A DNA stretch of 64,000 bases from Gluconobacter aidae (GCF_009547075.1 NZ_WIPH01000012.1:1-64000); one strand, 5' to 3'. Numbered from the stretch's first letter, positions 16,613 through 25,141 are shown. Notes: generated by a model not told the origin, from the sequence alone. Translations and numbers: made by a program.

Positions 16613-17596
16613 ATGACGGATGCCTCCAGGGTCGGGCTGGCGTTGGCCTATAACTGTGTGCAGATCCTTTATCCGGAGGGTCTGTCTGGAGCTTCGGTGA
16701 CGGGGCGGCAGGTGGTGCTGCGGCGGGGGTGGCTGTTGCCGAGCGATCTTTTTGCGGCACAGAATATCCGTAACGACATCGACTTTGTCACCATCACCAT
16801 GGCGCCCCGGAAAATGCCGGAATGGGCGGAACCTCTTGGACGGCCCTGGCGGGTGCAACAGAAGGCTGTTCCTACGGTTGGGGTTGTGGTTACGGATGGG
16901 ACGGTTGAGATCGTCTTTTCCGGAACATCCACGCCTGCGGGTGTGGTGGCGGTCTGGCTGGATGACATGCCGCATGGGGGATCTCCTTCTGCGGCCTATG
17001 CGGTGACTGCGCAGGATACGCCTGCGACGGTTGCGGCGGCTCTGGCGGCGGCGTTGACGGATGGTGTGGCGAATGGGGCTGTCGTCAGTGTGCCGGGGCG
17101 GGTTCTGAACGGTAACGCCGTTGGGTATGGGCAGTCGGTCCGGGTGACGCGGCGGCAGGCGCAGCTTTATCGGGTTTCGATCTGGACGGCGGATGCGACG
17201 GCGCGGGAGACACTGGCTTCCGTGTTGGATGCGGCGCTGGCGGAGCAGAACTGGATCAGTACTCTGGACGGGCGGGAGGCTCAACTCCGGTTCCAGAGCG
17301 TGGAAGATGTCGACACGATGCAGAACGAGGCGTTGTATCGGCGGGATTATTTCTATGAGCTGGTGTTTGACACCCTTCAGGTGCAGTGGGCGCCCGAAAT
17401 GCTGTGTGGCATCGGGAACCTGTCTGGAGATGGCGGGGTAGCGATGTCTTTCGGGGAGTTGGCTCCCGGGGGAGCGAACCAGACGGTAACGGCGGCTCTG
17501 GACGCCATGCAGGCGGTGGTGGCGGCGCAGGCTGCTGCTACGGCCTATCCGGGGCTGGGGGTTGATCGGTTTGGGACAGTTGTCGCTGCTGCCTGA
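16613..17596 (+). CDS. Phage tail terminator-like protein with an inserted domain
   Basis: The 327-residue protein has an N-terminal part with GRQVVLRRGWLLPSDL and DIDFVTITMAPRKMPEWAEP. An Ala/Gly/Val-rich middle (about residues 90-170) comes next, then YRVSIWTADATARETLASVL and a region ending NEALYRRDYFYELVFDTLQ. The last block is the pattern of tail terminators that cap the tail tube before head joining. The middle looks like an extra immunoglobulin-like domain. It sits just before the sheath gene. The family call is tentative. Confidence 0.55.
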   Translation: MTDASRVGLALAYNCVQILYPEGLSGASVTGRQVVLRRGWLLPSDLFAAQNIRNDIDFVTITMAPRKMPEWAEPLGRPWRVQQKAVPTVGVVVTDGTVEIVFSGTSTPAGVVAVWLDDMPHGGSPSAAYAVTAQDTPATVAAALAAALTDGVANGAVVSVPGRVLNGNAVGYGQSVRVTRRQAQLYRVSIWTADATARETLASVLDAALAEQNWISTLDGREAQLRFQSVEDVDTMQNEALYRRDYFYELVFDTLQVQWAPEMLCGIGNLSGDGGVAMSFGELAPGGANQTVTAALDAMQAVVAAQAAATAYPGLGVDRFGTVVAAA

Positions 17597-17632
17597 CGCA
17601 GAAGCTCAGGCAAAGCGCTGAAATTTCATCAG

Positions 17633-17667
17633 GAAAGCGGGTTGCTTCCGTGGGAGCGCCCGCTTTC
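17633..17667 (+). terminator. 9-bp inverted repeat hairpin before the sheath gene
   Basis: GAAAGCGGG at 17633-17641 and CCCGCTTTC at 17659-17667 are perfectly complementary around a 17-base loop, followed by TGCATTTTGG. It may attenuate transcription between connector and tail genes or protect the sheath message. It also argues against the in-frame GTG at 17650 as the sheath start. Confidence 0.5.
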
Positions 17668-17691
17668 TGCATTTTGGAGAGCGATCCGGGG

Positions 17692-19179
17692 ATGTCTCTG
17701 GTCTATCAGGCGGGAACGCTGAATACCACGGCACTGACCGTGCCAAATCTTTATGTGCAGATCGCCCAGCCGCAGACGCTGGCCCTGGCGGGGGCGTCGT
17801 CTTCGCAACTGGGTATCGTGGGCACTGCCGGCTGGGGGCCGGTGGGAATGCCGCTGCCGATCGGGAGCATGAGCGACTATATCGCGGCGTTCGGCGGCAA
17901 GCAGAACAAGACGACGGATGCGGGTCTGGCGGTCAATATCGCTGTGATGCAGGAAGCGTCGTCTTTTGTTGTCGTCCGGGTGACGGACGGGACGGATGTG
18001 GCGGCATCCGGCATGCTGGATGGTGTGACGATCCAGGCTGTTCATACGGGTAGCGTGGGTAATGGCATCGTGGCGGCCGTGACGGCTACGGGTTCCGGAT
18101 TTGCGCTTGCGGTCACGCATGCGGATCTGGGGGCTACGACCTATGCGGGAGCGGACTGGTCAGCCATTATGGCGGCAGTGGCGCAGGATCTGAATGCGCT
18201 GGTGAAGGTTGTGCTTCCGGAGACGGTTCCGGCTGTGGCTGCTGCGAATGTTACGCTTTCGGGAGGTACGGATGGCGGGGTGCCGACGACGGCTCAGTTC
18301 ATCGGGCAGGACAGCACGGTGCGGACCGGTATGTATGCGCTGCGCGGGCAGGGCTGTGCGGTGGCGCTACTGCATGGTGTGACGGATAGTACGTCCTATA
18401 CGGCTCAGGCGGCTTTCGGGACGTCCGAAGGGGTCTATATGATCGCTGTCGGGCCGGCTTCCGATACGGTGACGAATGCCATTTCGGTCAAGGCGGCGAG
18501 TGGGCTGGATGCGGCGTCGGTCAAGCTGATGTTCGGTGACTGGCTGTGGTGGAATGATGATGCCAACGGCATGATGCTGGTCAGCCCGCAGGCATTCGCA
18601 GGTGGCAGGCTGGCCGCTCTTTCGCCGGAGCAGTCCAGTCTGAACAAGGCGCTGTCGGGAATCGTGGGGAGCCAGAAGGCGGGTCTGACGGGCAGTAGTG
18701 CGACCTATTCCACGGCTGAACTGTCAGTGCTGTTTACGGCCGGAATTGATGTGATCTGCAATCCGGCGCCGGGTGGCACTTACTGGGCGGTGCGCTGTGG
18801 GCATAATGCGTCCAGCAAGAGCACCATGAATGGCGACAATTATACGCGCCTGACGAACTATATTGCGTCTTCGCTTGCGGGTGGCATGGGCGCTTATGTC
18901 GGCGAGGTGATCAACGACACGCTGTTCAGCGATATCCGTTCGACGCTTCTGGGTTTTCTGTCGTCGCTGCTATCGCAGGGGATTCTGGGCGTTCAGAATG
19001 GTGAACTGCCTTACAGTGTGGTCTGTGATTCGAGCAACAACCCGCAGTCCCGCACGGCGCTGGGCTATGTGCAGGCGGATGTGGCGGTTCGCTATCAGGG
19101 CATCAACGAGAAATTCATCGTCAATCTGCAGGGTGGTGCGTCTGTCACCGTGTCGTCTGCATCGGGGAGTGTCGGCTAA
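17692..19179 (+). CDS. Contractile tail sheath protein
   Basis: The protein is 495 residues from the ATG at 17692, which has GGAGA upstream. It shows the sheath layout: an N-terminal TVPNLYVQIAQPQTLALAGA strand that links to neighbouring subunits, then ASSSQLGIVGTAGWGPVGMP. A variable middle domain follows, and the conserved C-terminal part has VDVICNPAPGGTYWAVRCGHN-type sequence and the linker ending NEKFIVNLQGG. It identifies the particle as contractile (myovirus-like). The stop codon directly abuts the tube gene. Confidence 0.92.
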   Translation: MSLVYQAGTLNTTALTVPNLYVQIAQPQTLALAGASSSQLGIVGTAGWGPVGMPLPIGSMSDYIAAFGGKQNKTTDAGLAVNIAVMQEASSFVVVRVTDGTDVAASGMLDGVTIQAVHTGSVGNGIVAAVTATGSGFALAVTHADLGATTYAGADWSAIMAAVAQDLNALVKVVLPETVPAVAAANVTLSGGTDGGVPTTAQFIGQDSTVRTGMYALRGQGCAVALLHGVTDSTSYTAQAAFGTSEGVYMIAVGPASDTVTNAISVKAASGLDAASVKLMFGDWLWWNDDANGMMLVSPQAFAGGRLAALSPEQSSLNKALSGIVGSQKAGLTGSSATYSTAELSVLFTAGIDVICNPAPGGTYWAVRCGHNASSKSTMNGDNYTRLTNYIASSLAGGMGAYVGEVINDTLFSDIRSTLLGFLSSLLSQGILGVQNGELPYSVVCDSSNNPQSRTALGYVQADVAVRYQGINEKFIVNLQGGASVTVSSASGSVG

Positions 19180-19605
19180 ATGGCAAATCCATACAGCATT
19201 GGCCGGGATTGCCGGATTACGGTTCTGTGGAATGGTCAGCGGGTGGATCTGCGGGACGTCACGTCCTTCAGTGCGGCCCAGGAAACGCAGGCCCTGCGTG
19301 CAAATCCGCTGAACGGGGTGCCGCTGGAGTTCAATGTTCCCAATGGCTGGCGGGGGGCATTCCAGATTGCCCGCGCCAATGCGGCACTGGATAATCTGGT
19401 GGCGGCTGTTGAGGCTGCTTACTGGAATGCCGGGACGGTCGGCAGCGGGACGATCTATCAGTACGTGACCGAACCGGATGGGACGACCAGTACCTGGGAG
19501 TTCAGCAATGTCTCCATGCAGCTGAAGAGTGATCCCTGGCAGGCGGACCACATGATCCATCAGACAGTTCAGTTTTTTGCTTCTACGAGGACGAAAATTT
19601 CGTGA
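19180..19605 (+). CDS. Tail tube protein
   Basis: The 141-residue beta-sandwich protein starts immediately after the sheath stop. Sequence such as CRITVLWNGQRVDLRDVTSF, TIYQYVTEPDGTTSTWEFSN and VSMQLKSDPWQADHM fits the P2 FII / Hcp-like tube fold that stacks as hexamers inside the sheath. Its TGA overlaps the GTG of the tail chaperone gene (GTGA). Confidence 0.85.
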   Translation: MANPYSIGRDCRITVLWNGQRVDLRDVTSFSAAQETQALRANPLNGVPLEFNVPNGWRGAFQIARANAALDNLVAAVEAAYWNAGTVGSGTIYQYVTEPDGTTSTWEFSNVSMQLKSDPWQADHMIHQTVQFFASTRTKIS

Positions 19606-19706
19606 GTGATTTTCCGCAGGAAGTTGTTCTGTCCGATAGCCGGCGTCTGACGCCGCTTTTCGAGCGTGATGCGGATGAGGATCTGCGGGACGTCGCAAAA
19701 AACTGA
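19602..19706 (+). CDS. Tail assembly chaperone, short (zero-frame) product
   Basis: GTG at 19602 overlaps the tube stop (GTGA) and opens 34 codons (starts VSDFPQEVVLSDSRRL, ends DLRDVAKN) that stop at TGA 19704-19706. The stop directly follows the slippery heptamer A AAA AAC. In tailed phages the short chaperone and its frameshifted longer form coat the tape measure before tube assembly. It was too short for routine gene calling but is well placed between tube and tape-measure genes. Confidence 0.75.
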   Translation: MSDFPQEVVLSDSRRLTPLFERDADEDLRDVAKN

Positions 19707-19876
19707 GCCGGCACTCCGGGTTCCAGGAGATGCTGTATCTGCTGGATCACGGGGTGCCATGGGATGTTTTGCGAGGATGGTCGAGAGCGCGGCGTCTGGC
19801 CGCGTGTGTCATTACCGGAGAGCGGGAAGGGCACTGTTTTGACTGGGATATGATGGGTTATCGGGGAGAGATATGA
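19602..19876 (+). CDS. Tail assembly chaperone, -1 frameshift fusion product
   Basis: At 19697-19703 the zero frame reads GCA AAA AAC TGA, a perfect A AAA AAC slippery site in the right phase. After a -1 slip, translation resumes at C19703 and continues for 57 codons (begins LSRHSGFQEMLYLLDHGVPW, contains VLRGWSRARRLAACV) to TGA 19874-19876, which overlaps the next ATG. Stimulators are weak: CCGG-CACT-CCGG at 19708-19719 could make a 4-bp hairpin. The G/GT-type frameshift between tube and tape measure is one of the best conserved features of tailed phages, which supports the call strongly. Confidence 0.75.
19697..19703 (+). promoter_or_regulatory. Programmed -1 ribosomal frameshift site A AAA AAC
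   Basis: The heptamer is in the correct phase (xxA AAA AAC) and is followed at once by a zero-frame TGA. The -1 frame is open upstream of the site and for 57 codons after it. Confidence 0.75.
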
Positions 19877-20730
19877 TGCGGGAGCACATCTGGCGGTCTC
19901 TTCTCTCGGTCAGGACGTTTTTCACAGCTTCTTCCAGAGGGTTGGCGTGGGCGCGTCGGTCGTTTCCGATTGCGGCGGTGCCACGGCTGAAACAACAGGT
20001 TGGGATCGTGCCGTCGCGCATCAGAGGGCTCCTGGTTTCCGGGAGTACGGTGCGGGGGGGCGGCTTTCAAAGAAGAGAGGGTATTCAGGACATTGCACCT
20101 GCTCGCAAATCGGGTGGAGTACTTCATTCGGTTTTGTTTCCCATGCGGGAAAAACAGCGGGTGGTGCGGATCCTGCGACCAGGGCTTCCTTTGAAGCCTT
20201 TTTCCATTGTCGCAGAAAAAGTGGGAATACGTGCGGCTGTGCATGAGATGACTGCTTTTCCGAAACGGGGGGGGCGATTGGATGCAAAGTCGGGGCGGGC
20301 TGTGGTGGCGCGGAAGCGGACTGCTGCTGATGTCGGGCGAGCAGTGGCATTCCTCGATCGGGGGGGAATGATTGAGCGTGCATTGCCTGTCGGGCGTATC
20401 AGGTATGGTGCGGCGGGCGTGTCTCCTGTCGTTCGCCGGGCAGTACTGGCGGCTGAAAGCTCGGCCTGTATTCCGTCAGTTCGGAAACAGACCGTGCATG
20501 CGCCATCGTCTGAAGGAGCCGGACGGGAACATGACGCGCTTCCAGCCTTTCCGGCGCTCCGGAATTATCACGACAGGAACACTGTGAGTGGTGATGCGGG
20601 TCACGAGATGAGGCGTGATGATTTCTCGTTCGGTAATCGCAGGTCCCGTCTGGCCGCGCGGCGTTCTGGCGGGGGGGTGGATGAAATCATGCAGCCTCAG
20701 TATCCGGGCCGAAGTATCGGATTTTTCTGA
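19873..20730 (+). CDS. Short, Arg-rich protein in the tape-measure slot (possible decayed tape measure)
   Basis: The 285-codon frame starts with ATGATG overlapping the chaperone stop (ATGA) and ends 18 bases before the U-like gene, so it occupies the tape-measure position. It is unlike a tape measure: short (these usually exceed 500 residues), very basic, without long coiled coils, glycine-rich loops or clear membrane segments, and rich in codons uncommon in the neighbouring genes (AGA, AGG, CGA). Another frame is also open at 19854-20246, with a more protein-like start (AHLAVSSLGQDVFHSFFQRV) but no start codon there. A deleted and frameshifted tape measure is a fair alternative. Confidence 0.5.
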   Translation: MMREHIWRSLLSVRTFFTASSRGLAWARRSFPIAAVPRLKQQVGIVPSRIRGLLVSGSTVRGGGFQRREGIQDIAPARKSGGVLHSVLFPMREKQRVVRILRPGLPLKPFSIVAEKVGIRAAVHEMTAFPKRGGRLDAKSGRAVVARKRTAADVGRAVAFLDRGGMIERALPVGRIRYGAAGVSPVVRRAVLAAESSACIPSVRKQTVHAPSSEGAGREHDALPAFPALRNYHDRNTVSGDAGHEMRRDDFSFGNRRSRLAARRSGGGVDEIMQPQYPGRSIGFF

Positions 20731-20748
20731 CAGAGGAGGTGTTCCCCG

Positions 20749-21663
20749 ATGGGTACTGGTCTTTCCGACATCGAAAATGCCATTGGTGCCGTAGGACGGC
20801 TGGGGTCATCATCTCCTGTCATACTGGGAAATCTGGTTCTGACGGGAATTGAAGTTCCCGATACGCTTCAGGTTGGCGGTCGGCAGATGCTGGTTGTGCA
20901 TCGTCTTCCGGGGGGCGGGCGTGTTGTTGATGCGCTGGGCAACGATCCGGGGCGTCTGGAACTGAAAGGGCGGTTTCTTGGTCCGGATGCGCAGATGCGG
21001 GCGCAGGCCGTTGAACGCATGCGGATGGCAGGTCAGCAGGTTGCTTTTTCGGCTGCGGGTCTCTCTGTCCAGGTCTGGATTGCCCAGTTCCATTATGTCT
21101 ATCAGGCAAAAGGTGCTGTTTGCTCCTATACGCTGGTTCTTGAGCGACCACAGGAAACGACGGTTGTACAGACTTCCGGGACCTTGTCCGGAGTTCTTGG
21201 AGATGATGTCGGGAGTGCTCTCGACAGTTTTTCCAGCGTTGTTTCGGATGTTTCCGAAGGGGTTTTTACGGCGGTGGGGCAGGTGTCTTCGGTTGTCGGA
21301 CAGGTCATGCCACTGGCGACGCTTGTTGGTACCGGGGGGTTTGCCTCGAAGGTGACGGATGCTCTGGGGACGGTCAACGGCGTGGCGCAGAGTGGTATGA
21401 ATCTCGCTACGGTGCCTTCCGCGCTGACCTCTGTTGCCGGGGGGCTGGAAAATGCGGGAAGTGGGTTGCAGTCCATTCTGACCGGAGCCGGGCAGAATGT
21501 TGAAGCCATTCAGCCGGTCAACAGTGTTTCACTGAATGCTTTGGGACAGAACGCGGCGCTTCTGAGCGCTGCGGCCGATGCGGGCAGTCTGGTGAATCGC
21601 TCTGCGGCGAATATTGCTGTGGCGCAGGGGCAATCGACGTCTCTGCCGTCCGTTTTCGCATGA
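20749..21663 (+). CDS. Baseplate/tail protein, gpU-like N-terminal domain
   Basis: The 304-residue protein has a GAGGAGG ribosome site upstream. The first 135 residues contain VPDTLQVGGRQMLVVHRLPG, GRLELKGRFLGPDAQMRAQA and VWIAQFHYVYQAKGAVCSYT. That is the pattern of P2 gpU / Mu-like tail-end proteins that read out tail length and contact the hub. The C-terminal 170 residues are low complexity, rich in Ser/Val/Gly/Ala, and may be an extended linker. It begins the baseplate operon that runs on through overlapping genes. Confidence 0.65.
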   Translation: MGTGLSDIENAIGAVGRLGSSSPVILGNLVLTGIEVPDTLQVGGRQMLVVHRLPGGGRVVDALGNDPGRLELKGRFLGPDAQMRAQAVERMRMAGQQVAFSAAGLSVQVWIAQFHYVYQAKGAVCSYTLVLERPQETTVVQTSGTLSGVLGDDVGSALDSFSSVVSDVSEGVFTAVGQVSSVVGQVMPLATLVGTGGFASKVTDALGTVNGVAQSGMNLATVPSALTSVAGGLENAGSGLQSILTGAGQNVEAIQPVNSVSLNALGQNAALLSAAADAGSLVNRSAANIAVAQGQSTSLPSVFA

Positions 21664-21667
21664 GGAC

Positions 21668-21880
21668 ATGATGCAGGATATTATTGTCAGTGCTGCGGAT
21701 ATTTCGCTGTTTCATGTGGCCGCGCGTGAGCTTGGGAATGCTTCTCAATGGTGGAGGATTGCGCAGGTCAACGGGATGACGGATCCGGATCTGGGATGGA
21801 TTTCCGAAACTGTCGTGCTGAAGGTGCCGGCGGTCGAGAGTGATCTGGTATCGGGTTTGCCTGACGGGGTGTTGGAATGA
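21668..21880 (+). CDS. gpX-like small tail protein (LysM-type)
   Basis: The 70-residue product has the layout of P2 gpX: a small LysM-like fold with LFHVAARELGNASQWWRIAQ, VNGMTDPDLGWISE and VVLKVP. ATG at 21668 or 21671 follows a GAGG ribosome site. The stop overlaps the gpD-like start (ATGA). This order (X then D) is the P2 and Mu-like arrangement; the protein probably joins the tube end to the hub. Confidence 0.75.
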   Translation: MMQDIIVSAADISLFHVAARELGNASQWWRIAQVNGMTDPDLGWISETVVLKVPAVESDLVSGLPDGVLE

Positions 21881-22938
21881 GCGTCAGAAACCTGGAAGTC
21901 CAGGTTCTTTTTGATGGGCAGGTTGATCCGGTTCTGGCGCTTCTGCGGTTCGAGATTGATGCGAACCGGTATGAAGCCTGTGATGTCGCATCGCTGCGTT
22001 TTGCCGTCAGGAACCCAGCGCAGCAGGCTTTGTGGTTTGAAACGGAGCAACCCGCCCGGAAGTGGGTGATCCTCCAGATGCGGGATAAGCAGAGCGTTTC
22101 GTCTTCGTGGACTACGCTGTTTGAGGGCCGGATCGACCATATTGAATATGCGGCCGAGCATGCCGTTCTGGAAGTGGAATGCCGGGATGCGCTGGCGGCT
22201 CTGATGGATCTGCGGATTCAGGATGCGTGGCTTAACCATACCCAGCAGGAATTGCTGGAAATCATGGCGCAGGCTGCGGGGCTGGATGCGGCGATTGCGC
22301 TCCCCTCTGATCAGGCTACGCTTATGGCGGGTCAGTTCTGGCAGATCGAGCATAAGCGCGGTGCTCTCATGGGGCAGCACCGTTTTCAGACGGCGGCGGA
22401 TCTTGCGTTCACGATTGCCCGGGATTCTTTTTGCGACCTTTACGGCAGTGGAACATCTCTTGTCTGCCAGCCACTGGGCTCGTCTTCCGATACGGGTGTG
22501 CAGGTGACAGACATGCGGAACGCGGTTCTTGAAACCAGTGTTGCGCGGGATCTGCAGCTTCTGTCCGGTGTGGTTGTGCACATGGCATCGTGGGATTCAC
22601 GTCAGAGAAGTACGACGCAGATTTATTATGATGGCGTTTCATTTTCTCAGGAAGTCCCGTCGGGAAACGCCAGTATCCATACCTTTCGTGTTCCCGGACG
22701 GCGGCTGGACGAGTTGCAAAGGCTGGCGCGTGGCAAGCATGCACGCATTGCTGCGCATGCGTTGTCTGTGCGGATCAGGATTCCGGGTGTGTTGGGTATT
22801 GCGCCAAGAAACTACATGACTGTCGTGACGGGAAATGGGGAAAAGACCCTGGGGATTGATCAGGTGATCTCCCGGTTTTCCGTGGAGCAGGGATTTGTGC
22901 AGCAGGTTGTTCTGAGGGATCGCGGAGGTGGGACATGA
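21877..22938 (+). CDS. Baseplate hub protein, gpD-like
   Basis: The 353-residue protein resembles P2 gpD / T4 gp27-type hub proteins: an N-terminal beta domain (SVRNLEVQVLFDGQVDPVLA), the segment FEGRIDHIEYAAEHAVLEVE, the conserved LMDLRIQDAWLNHTQQELLE helix pair, and a C-terminal RVPGRRLDELQRLARGK block. It forms the trimer between tube and spike. It overlaps X before it and V after it by four bases each. Confidence 0.85.
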   Translation: MSVRNLEVQVLFDGQVDPVLALLRFEIDANRYEACDVASLRFAVRNPAQQALWFETEQPARKWVILQMRDKQSVSSSWTTLFEGRIDHIEYAAEHAVLEVECRDALAALMDLRIQDAWLNHTQQELLEIMAQAAGLDAAIALPSDQATLMAGQFWQIEHKRGALMGQHRFQTAADLAFTIARDSFCDLYGSGTSLVCQPLGSSSDTGVQVTDMRNAVLETSVARDLQLLSGVVVHMASWDSRQRSTTQIYYDGVSFSQEVPSGNASIHTFRVPGRRLDELQRLARGKHARIAAHALSVRIRIPGVLGIAPRNYMTVVTGNGEKTLGIDQVISRFSVEQGFVQQVVLRDRGGGT

Positions 22939-23558
22939 GTGATGCCCGTTTTGATGCCGCTGCCCTTCAAGGCAGGACGGCGCATACGATGTTTGGAATC
23001 GTCTCAGCCGTCGATCCTGTCAATCATGCCGTAAAGGTACGGATCCAGCCTGAAAACGTGGAAACGGGCTGGATTCCGGATGCTGGCGGGGTGCATGCGG
23101 GAGATTTGCGGATTGCGTGTCCGTCTTCTCCAGGTACGCATGTTGTTCTTCAGCCTGTTGAGGGGGACGGAGAGCATCTTGTTGTGACGGGGTGTGTGTT
23201 TGACACGGTGGTGATGGCGCCTGTGTCTCCTCTGACCGGAGCCGTTGCGCAGCCTGGCGAACTGCTTGTCAAAGGGGGATGTGGTCGTCCGCCACTTTCC
23301 TCGTCAGGCGCTTCCGGGGCGACGTCTTCGGAAGCGGGCTGGCTGCATGTCGGGTCTGGTGGTGTGGCGGCGGGTGCGGGAAATTCACGGATTGTTTTGA
23401 AGGACGGTGGCATCAGTTTTTCTGTTGGTGGGACAAGCATGACCCTGACATCTGCCGGGTTGACGGTTTCGGGGGGAGATGTGCGTACGGATCAGCATTC
23501 GCTGAATGGGCATGTTCATTTGCTGGGAAGTCAGAAGACGGAAGGACCGCTTGGATGA
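22935..23558 (+). CDS. Baseplate spike protein, gpV-like
   Basis: The 207-residue protein has an OB-fold N-terminus (FGIVSAVDPVNHAVKVRIQP), a linker with LLVKGGCGRPPLSSSG, and a C-terminal beta-helix (SRIVLKDGGISFSVGGTSMT). It ends with NGHVHLLGSQKTEGPLG; the HVH resembles the HxH iron-binding tip of P2 gpV spikes. It would puncture the target envelope. Its stop overlaps the next start (ATGA). Confidence 0.85.
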   Translation: MSDARFDAAALQGRTAHTMFGIVSAVDPVNHAVKVRIQPENVETGWIPDAGGVHAGDLRIACPSSPGTHVVLQPVEGDGEHLVVTGCVFDTVVMAPVSPLTGAVAQPGELLVKGGCGRPPLSSSGASGATSSEAGWLHVGSGGVAAGAGNSRIVLKDGGISFSVGGTSMTLTSAGLTVSGGDVRTDQHSLNGHVHLLGSQKTEGPLG

Positions 23559-23915
23559 TCGCTCTTTCACATGTTTTCGGGAACGATCTGGTTCTGAACT
23601 CCGGCACGCTTCAGACGGTCTCTGGCACGGAGTTGACGAGGCAGAGTCTGTTGAGGCGTTTGCTGACCGTTTCCGGGGATTATATCTGGCAGCTGGATTA
23701 CGGGGTGGGGCTGCCTACTCATGGTCGGTCAGGTCGTTGCAGCGGAAGCGATGGAATCTGTCATCCGGGCGCAGGTTCAGGCCGATGCCGGGGTGGATTC
23801 ATCGCAGGCCGTGACAGTGACTGTGACGGATGAGGGCACCGGTGTGTGTAAATGCGACGTGTTCTATGTCGATGCGGCATCCGGTCAGCAGCAGAGCCTG
23901 TCTTTTTCCTACTGA
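23555..23915 (+). pseudogene. gpW/gp25-like baseplate gene with a +1 frame break
   Basis: The ATG at 23555 (ATGA overlap with V) reads MIALSHVFGNDLVLNSGTLQ and on to QLDYGVGLPT, as expected for the small gp25/W baseplate protein. The frame then turns into atypical sequence that stops at 23833. Moving one base forward at 23720 restores sense: ATG 23721 reads MVGQVVAAEAMESVIRAQVQ to SGQQQSLSFSY and stops at 23915. The two parts together have the right length and place (V-W-J order). A frameshift mutation, an assembly error, or re-initiation at ATG 23721 are the options; no known +1 programmed site is visible. Confidence 0.65.
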
Positions 23916-23959
23916 AATGATGAGAGCGGCACAGTATTGAACCGCTCCAAGAGGATGCG

Positions 23960-25099
23960 ATGTCTCTCTCCTTACGTTCCTTTTCCACGACTGTTTCGGC
24001 GGCAGTGACAACGGCGCAGGCCTCATGTTCCCAACTGCTGGATGTTTCCATCGGATCGCCTGTTCGGGCGCTTATGGAAGGTGTCGGCGGTGTGGGATTG
24101 TGGTTGCAGTATCTGGTATTGCAATCACTGTTACGGACCCGTCTGGCGACGTCGACGGGATCGGACTGTGACAGTTTCGTCAATGATTTTGGCATGACCC
24201 GTCTGCCGGGAACGCCAGCGACAGGGCTTGTGACGTTTACGTCCTTTATAGCCAGCGAGCAGTCGGCGGTTGTTCCGCCCGGAGTGATTGTGCGCACTGT
24301 GGGGGGAATATCCTTTGTCGTGACGCAGGATCAGTCCTTGCCGACATGGTCCGCATCTGCTGGCGGATATGTTCGTGAGGCAGGTATGACGACGCTGTCT
24401 GTGCCTGTTTCGTGCCAGGTGGCGGGGGCGGCCGGAAATGTCTCGGTCGGTGCGATCTGCCTGATGGGTACGGCGGTCTCTGGGCTGGATACCGTGACGA
24501 ATCCGGCGCCTTTCCTGAATGGTTCCGACCAGGAGACGGATAGTCAGCTGAGGGCACGTTTTCCGCTCTGGCTGGCGGCGAAGGCTTCTGCCAGTCGGGC
24601 CGCAGTGGGGAATGCCATTGCCAACGTCCAGACGGATCTGAGTTATTCGCTCCGGGATGGTCTGGATGCGGCGGGTGTTGCGCGGAGCGGATACTTTACG
24701 GCTGTGGTCAATGACGGAAGTGGGGGGCCGTCGGATCAGCTGTTGTCGAATGTCTATGAGGTCATTGATTCTGTTCGGGCCCTGGGGGTCGGGTTTGGTG
24801 TGCAGGTTCCACAGGTTCTGACGGTGGATGTGTCCATGGATGTTGTGGTGCCGTCTTCCGTTTCGGTTCAGCAGGCGGCAAGCGCCATTCAGTCTGTCGT
24901 GTCGAAAGATATTGCCGCGATGACCGTGGGGGCCGGATATCCGTATAGCCGTCTTTCCTACCTGGCCTATGCGGGCGCGGGAATCTCCGTGACGTCGGTT
25001 CTGAATGTCCGTCTCAATGGAGGGCAGGCTGATATTCCTGCCAATGGCAATCAGGCGCTCGTGGTTGGAAGCATTCAGATCAATGTCACTCAGGGCTGA
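23960..25099 (+). CDS. Baseplate wedge protein, gpJ-like
   Basis: The 379-residue protein matches the gpJ / T4 gp6-like family: an N-terminal LLDVSIGSPVRALMEGVGGV stretch, a central beta part with ATGLVTFTSFIASEQSAVVP and AGAAGNVSVGAICL, and SDQETDSQLRARFPLWLAAK (about residues 190-210). A C-terminal domain follows with VQVPQVLTVDVSMDVVVPSS. It forms the baseplate wedge with W and I. The gap from the broken W gene is 44 bases. Confidence 0.88.
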   Translation: MSLSLRSFSTTVSAAVTTAQASCSQLLDVSIGSPVRALMEGVGGVGLWLQYLVLQSLLRTRLATSTGSDCDSFVNDFGMTRLPGTPATGLVTFTSFIASEQSAVVPPGVIVRTVGGISFVVTQDQSLPTWSASAGGYVREAGMTTLSVPVSCQVAGAAGNVSVGAICLMGTAVSGLDTVTNPAPFLNGSDQETDSQLRARFPLWLAAKASASRAAVGNAIANVQTDLSYSLRDGLDAAGVARSGYFTAVVNDGSGGPSDQLLSNVYEVIDSVRALGVGFGVQVPQVLTVDVSMDVVVPSSVSVQQAASAIQSVVSKDIAAMTVGAGYPYSRLSYLAYAGAGISVTSVLNVRLNGGQADIPANGNQALVVGSIQINVTQG

Positions 25100-25141
25100 G
25101 GATCCGGGATCTGGATCCATCGGCAGGGATGAGGAATTTTC

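Noticed and set aside
17650-17691. GTG start at 17650 for the sheath gene
   Set aside because: It lies inside a perfect hairpin with no ribosome site; the ATG at 17692 gives the normal sheath N-terminus.
19854-20246. Alternative open frame in the tape-measure slot
   Set aside because: It has no start codon at a plausible place and stops after about 130 codons; kept only as a hint of a broken tape measure.
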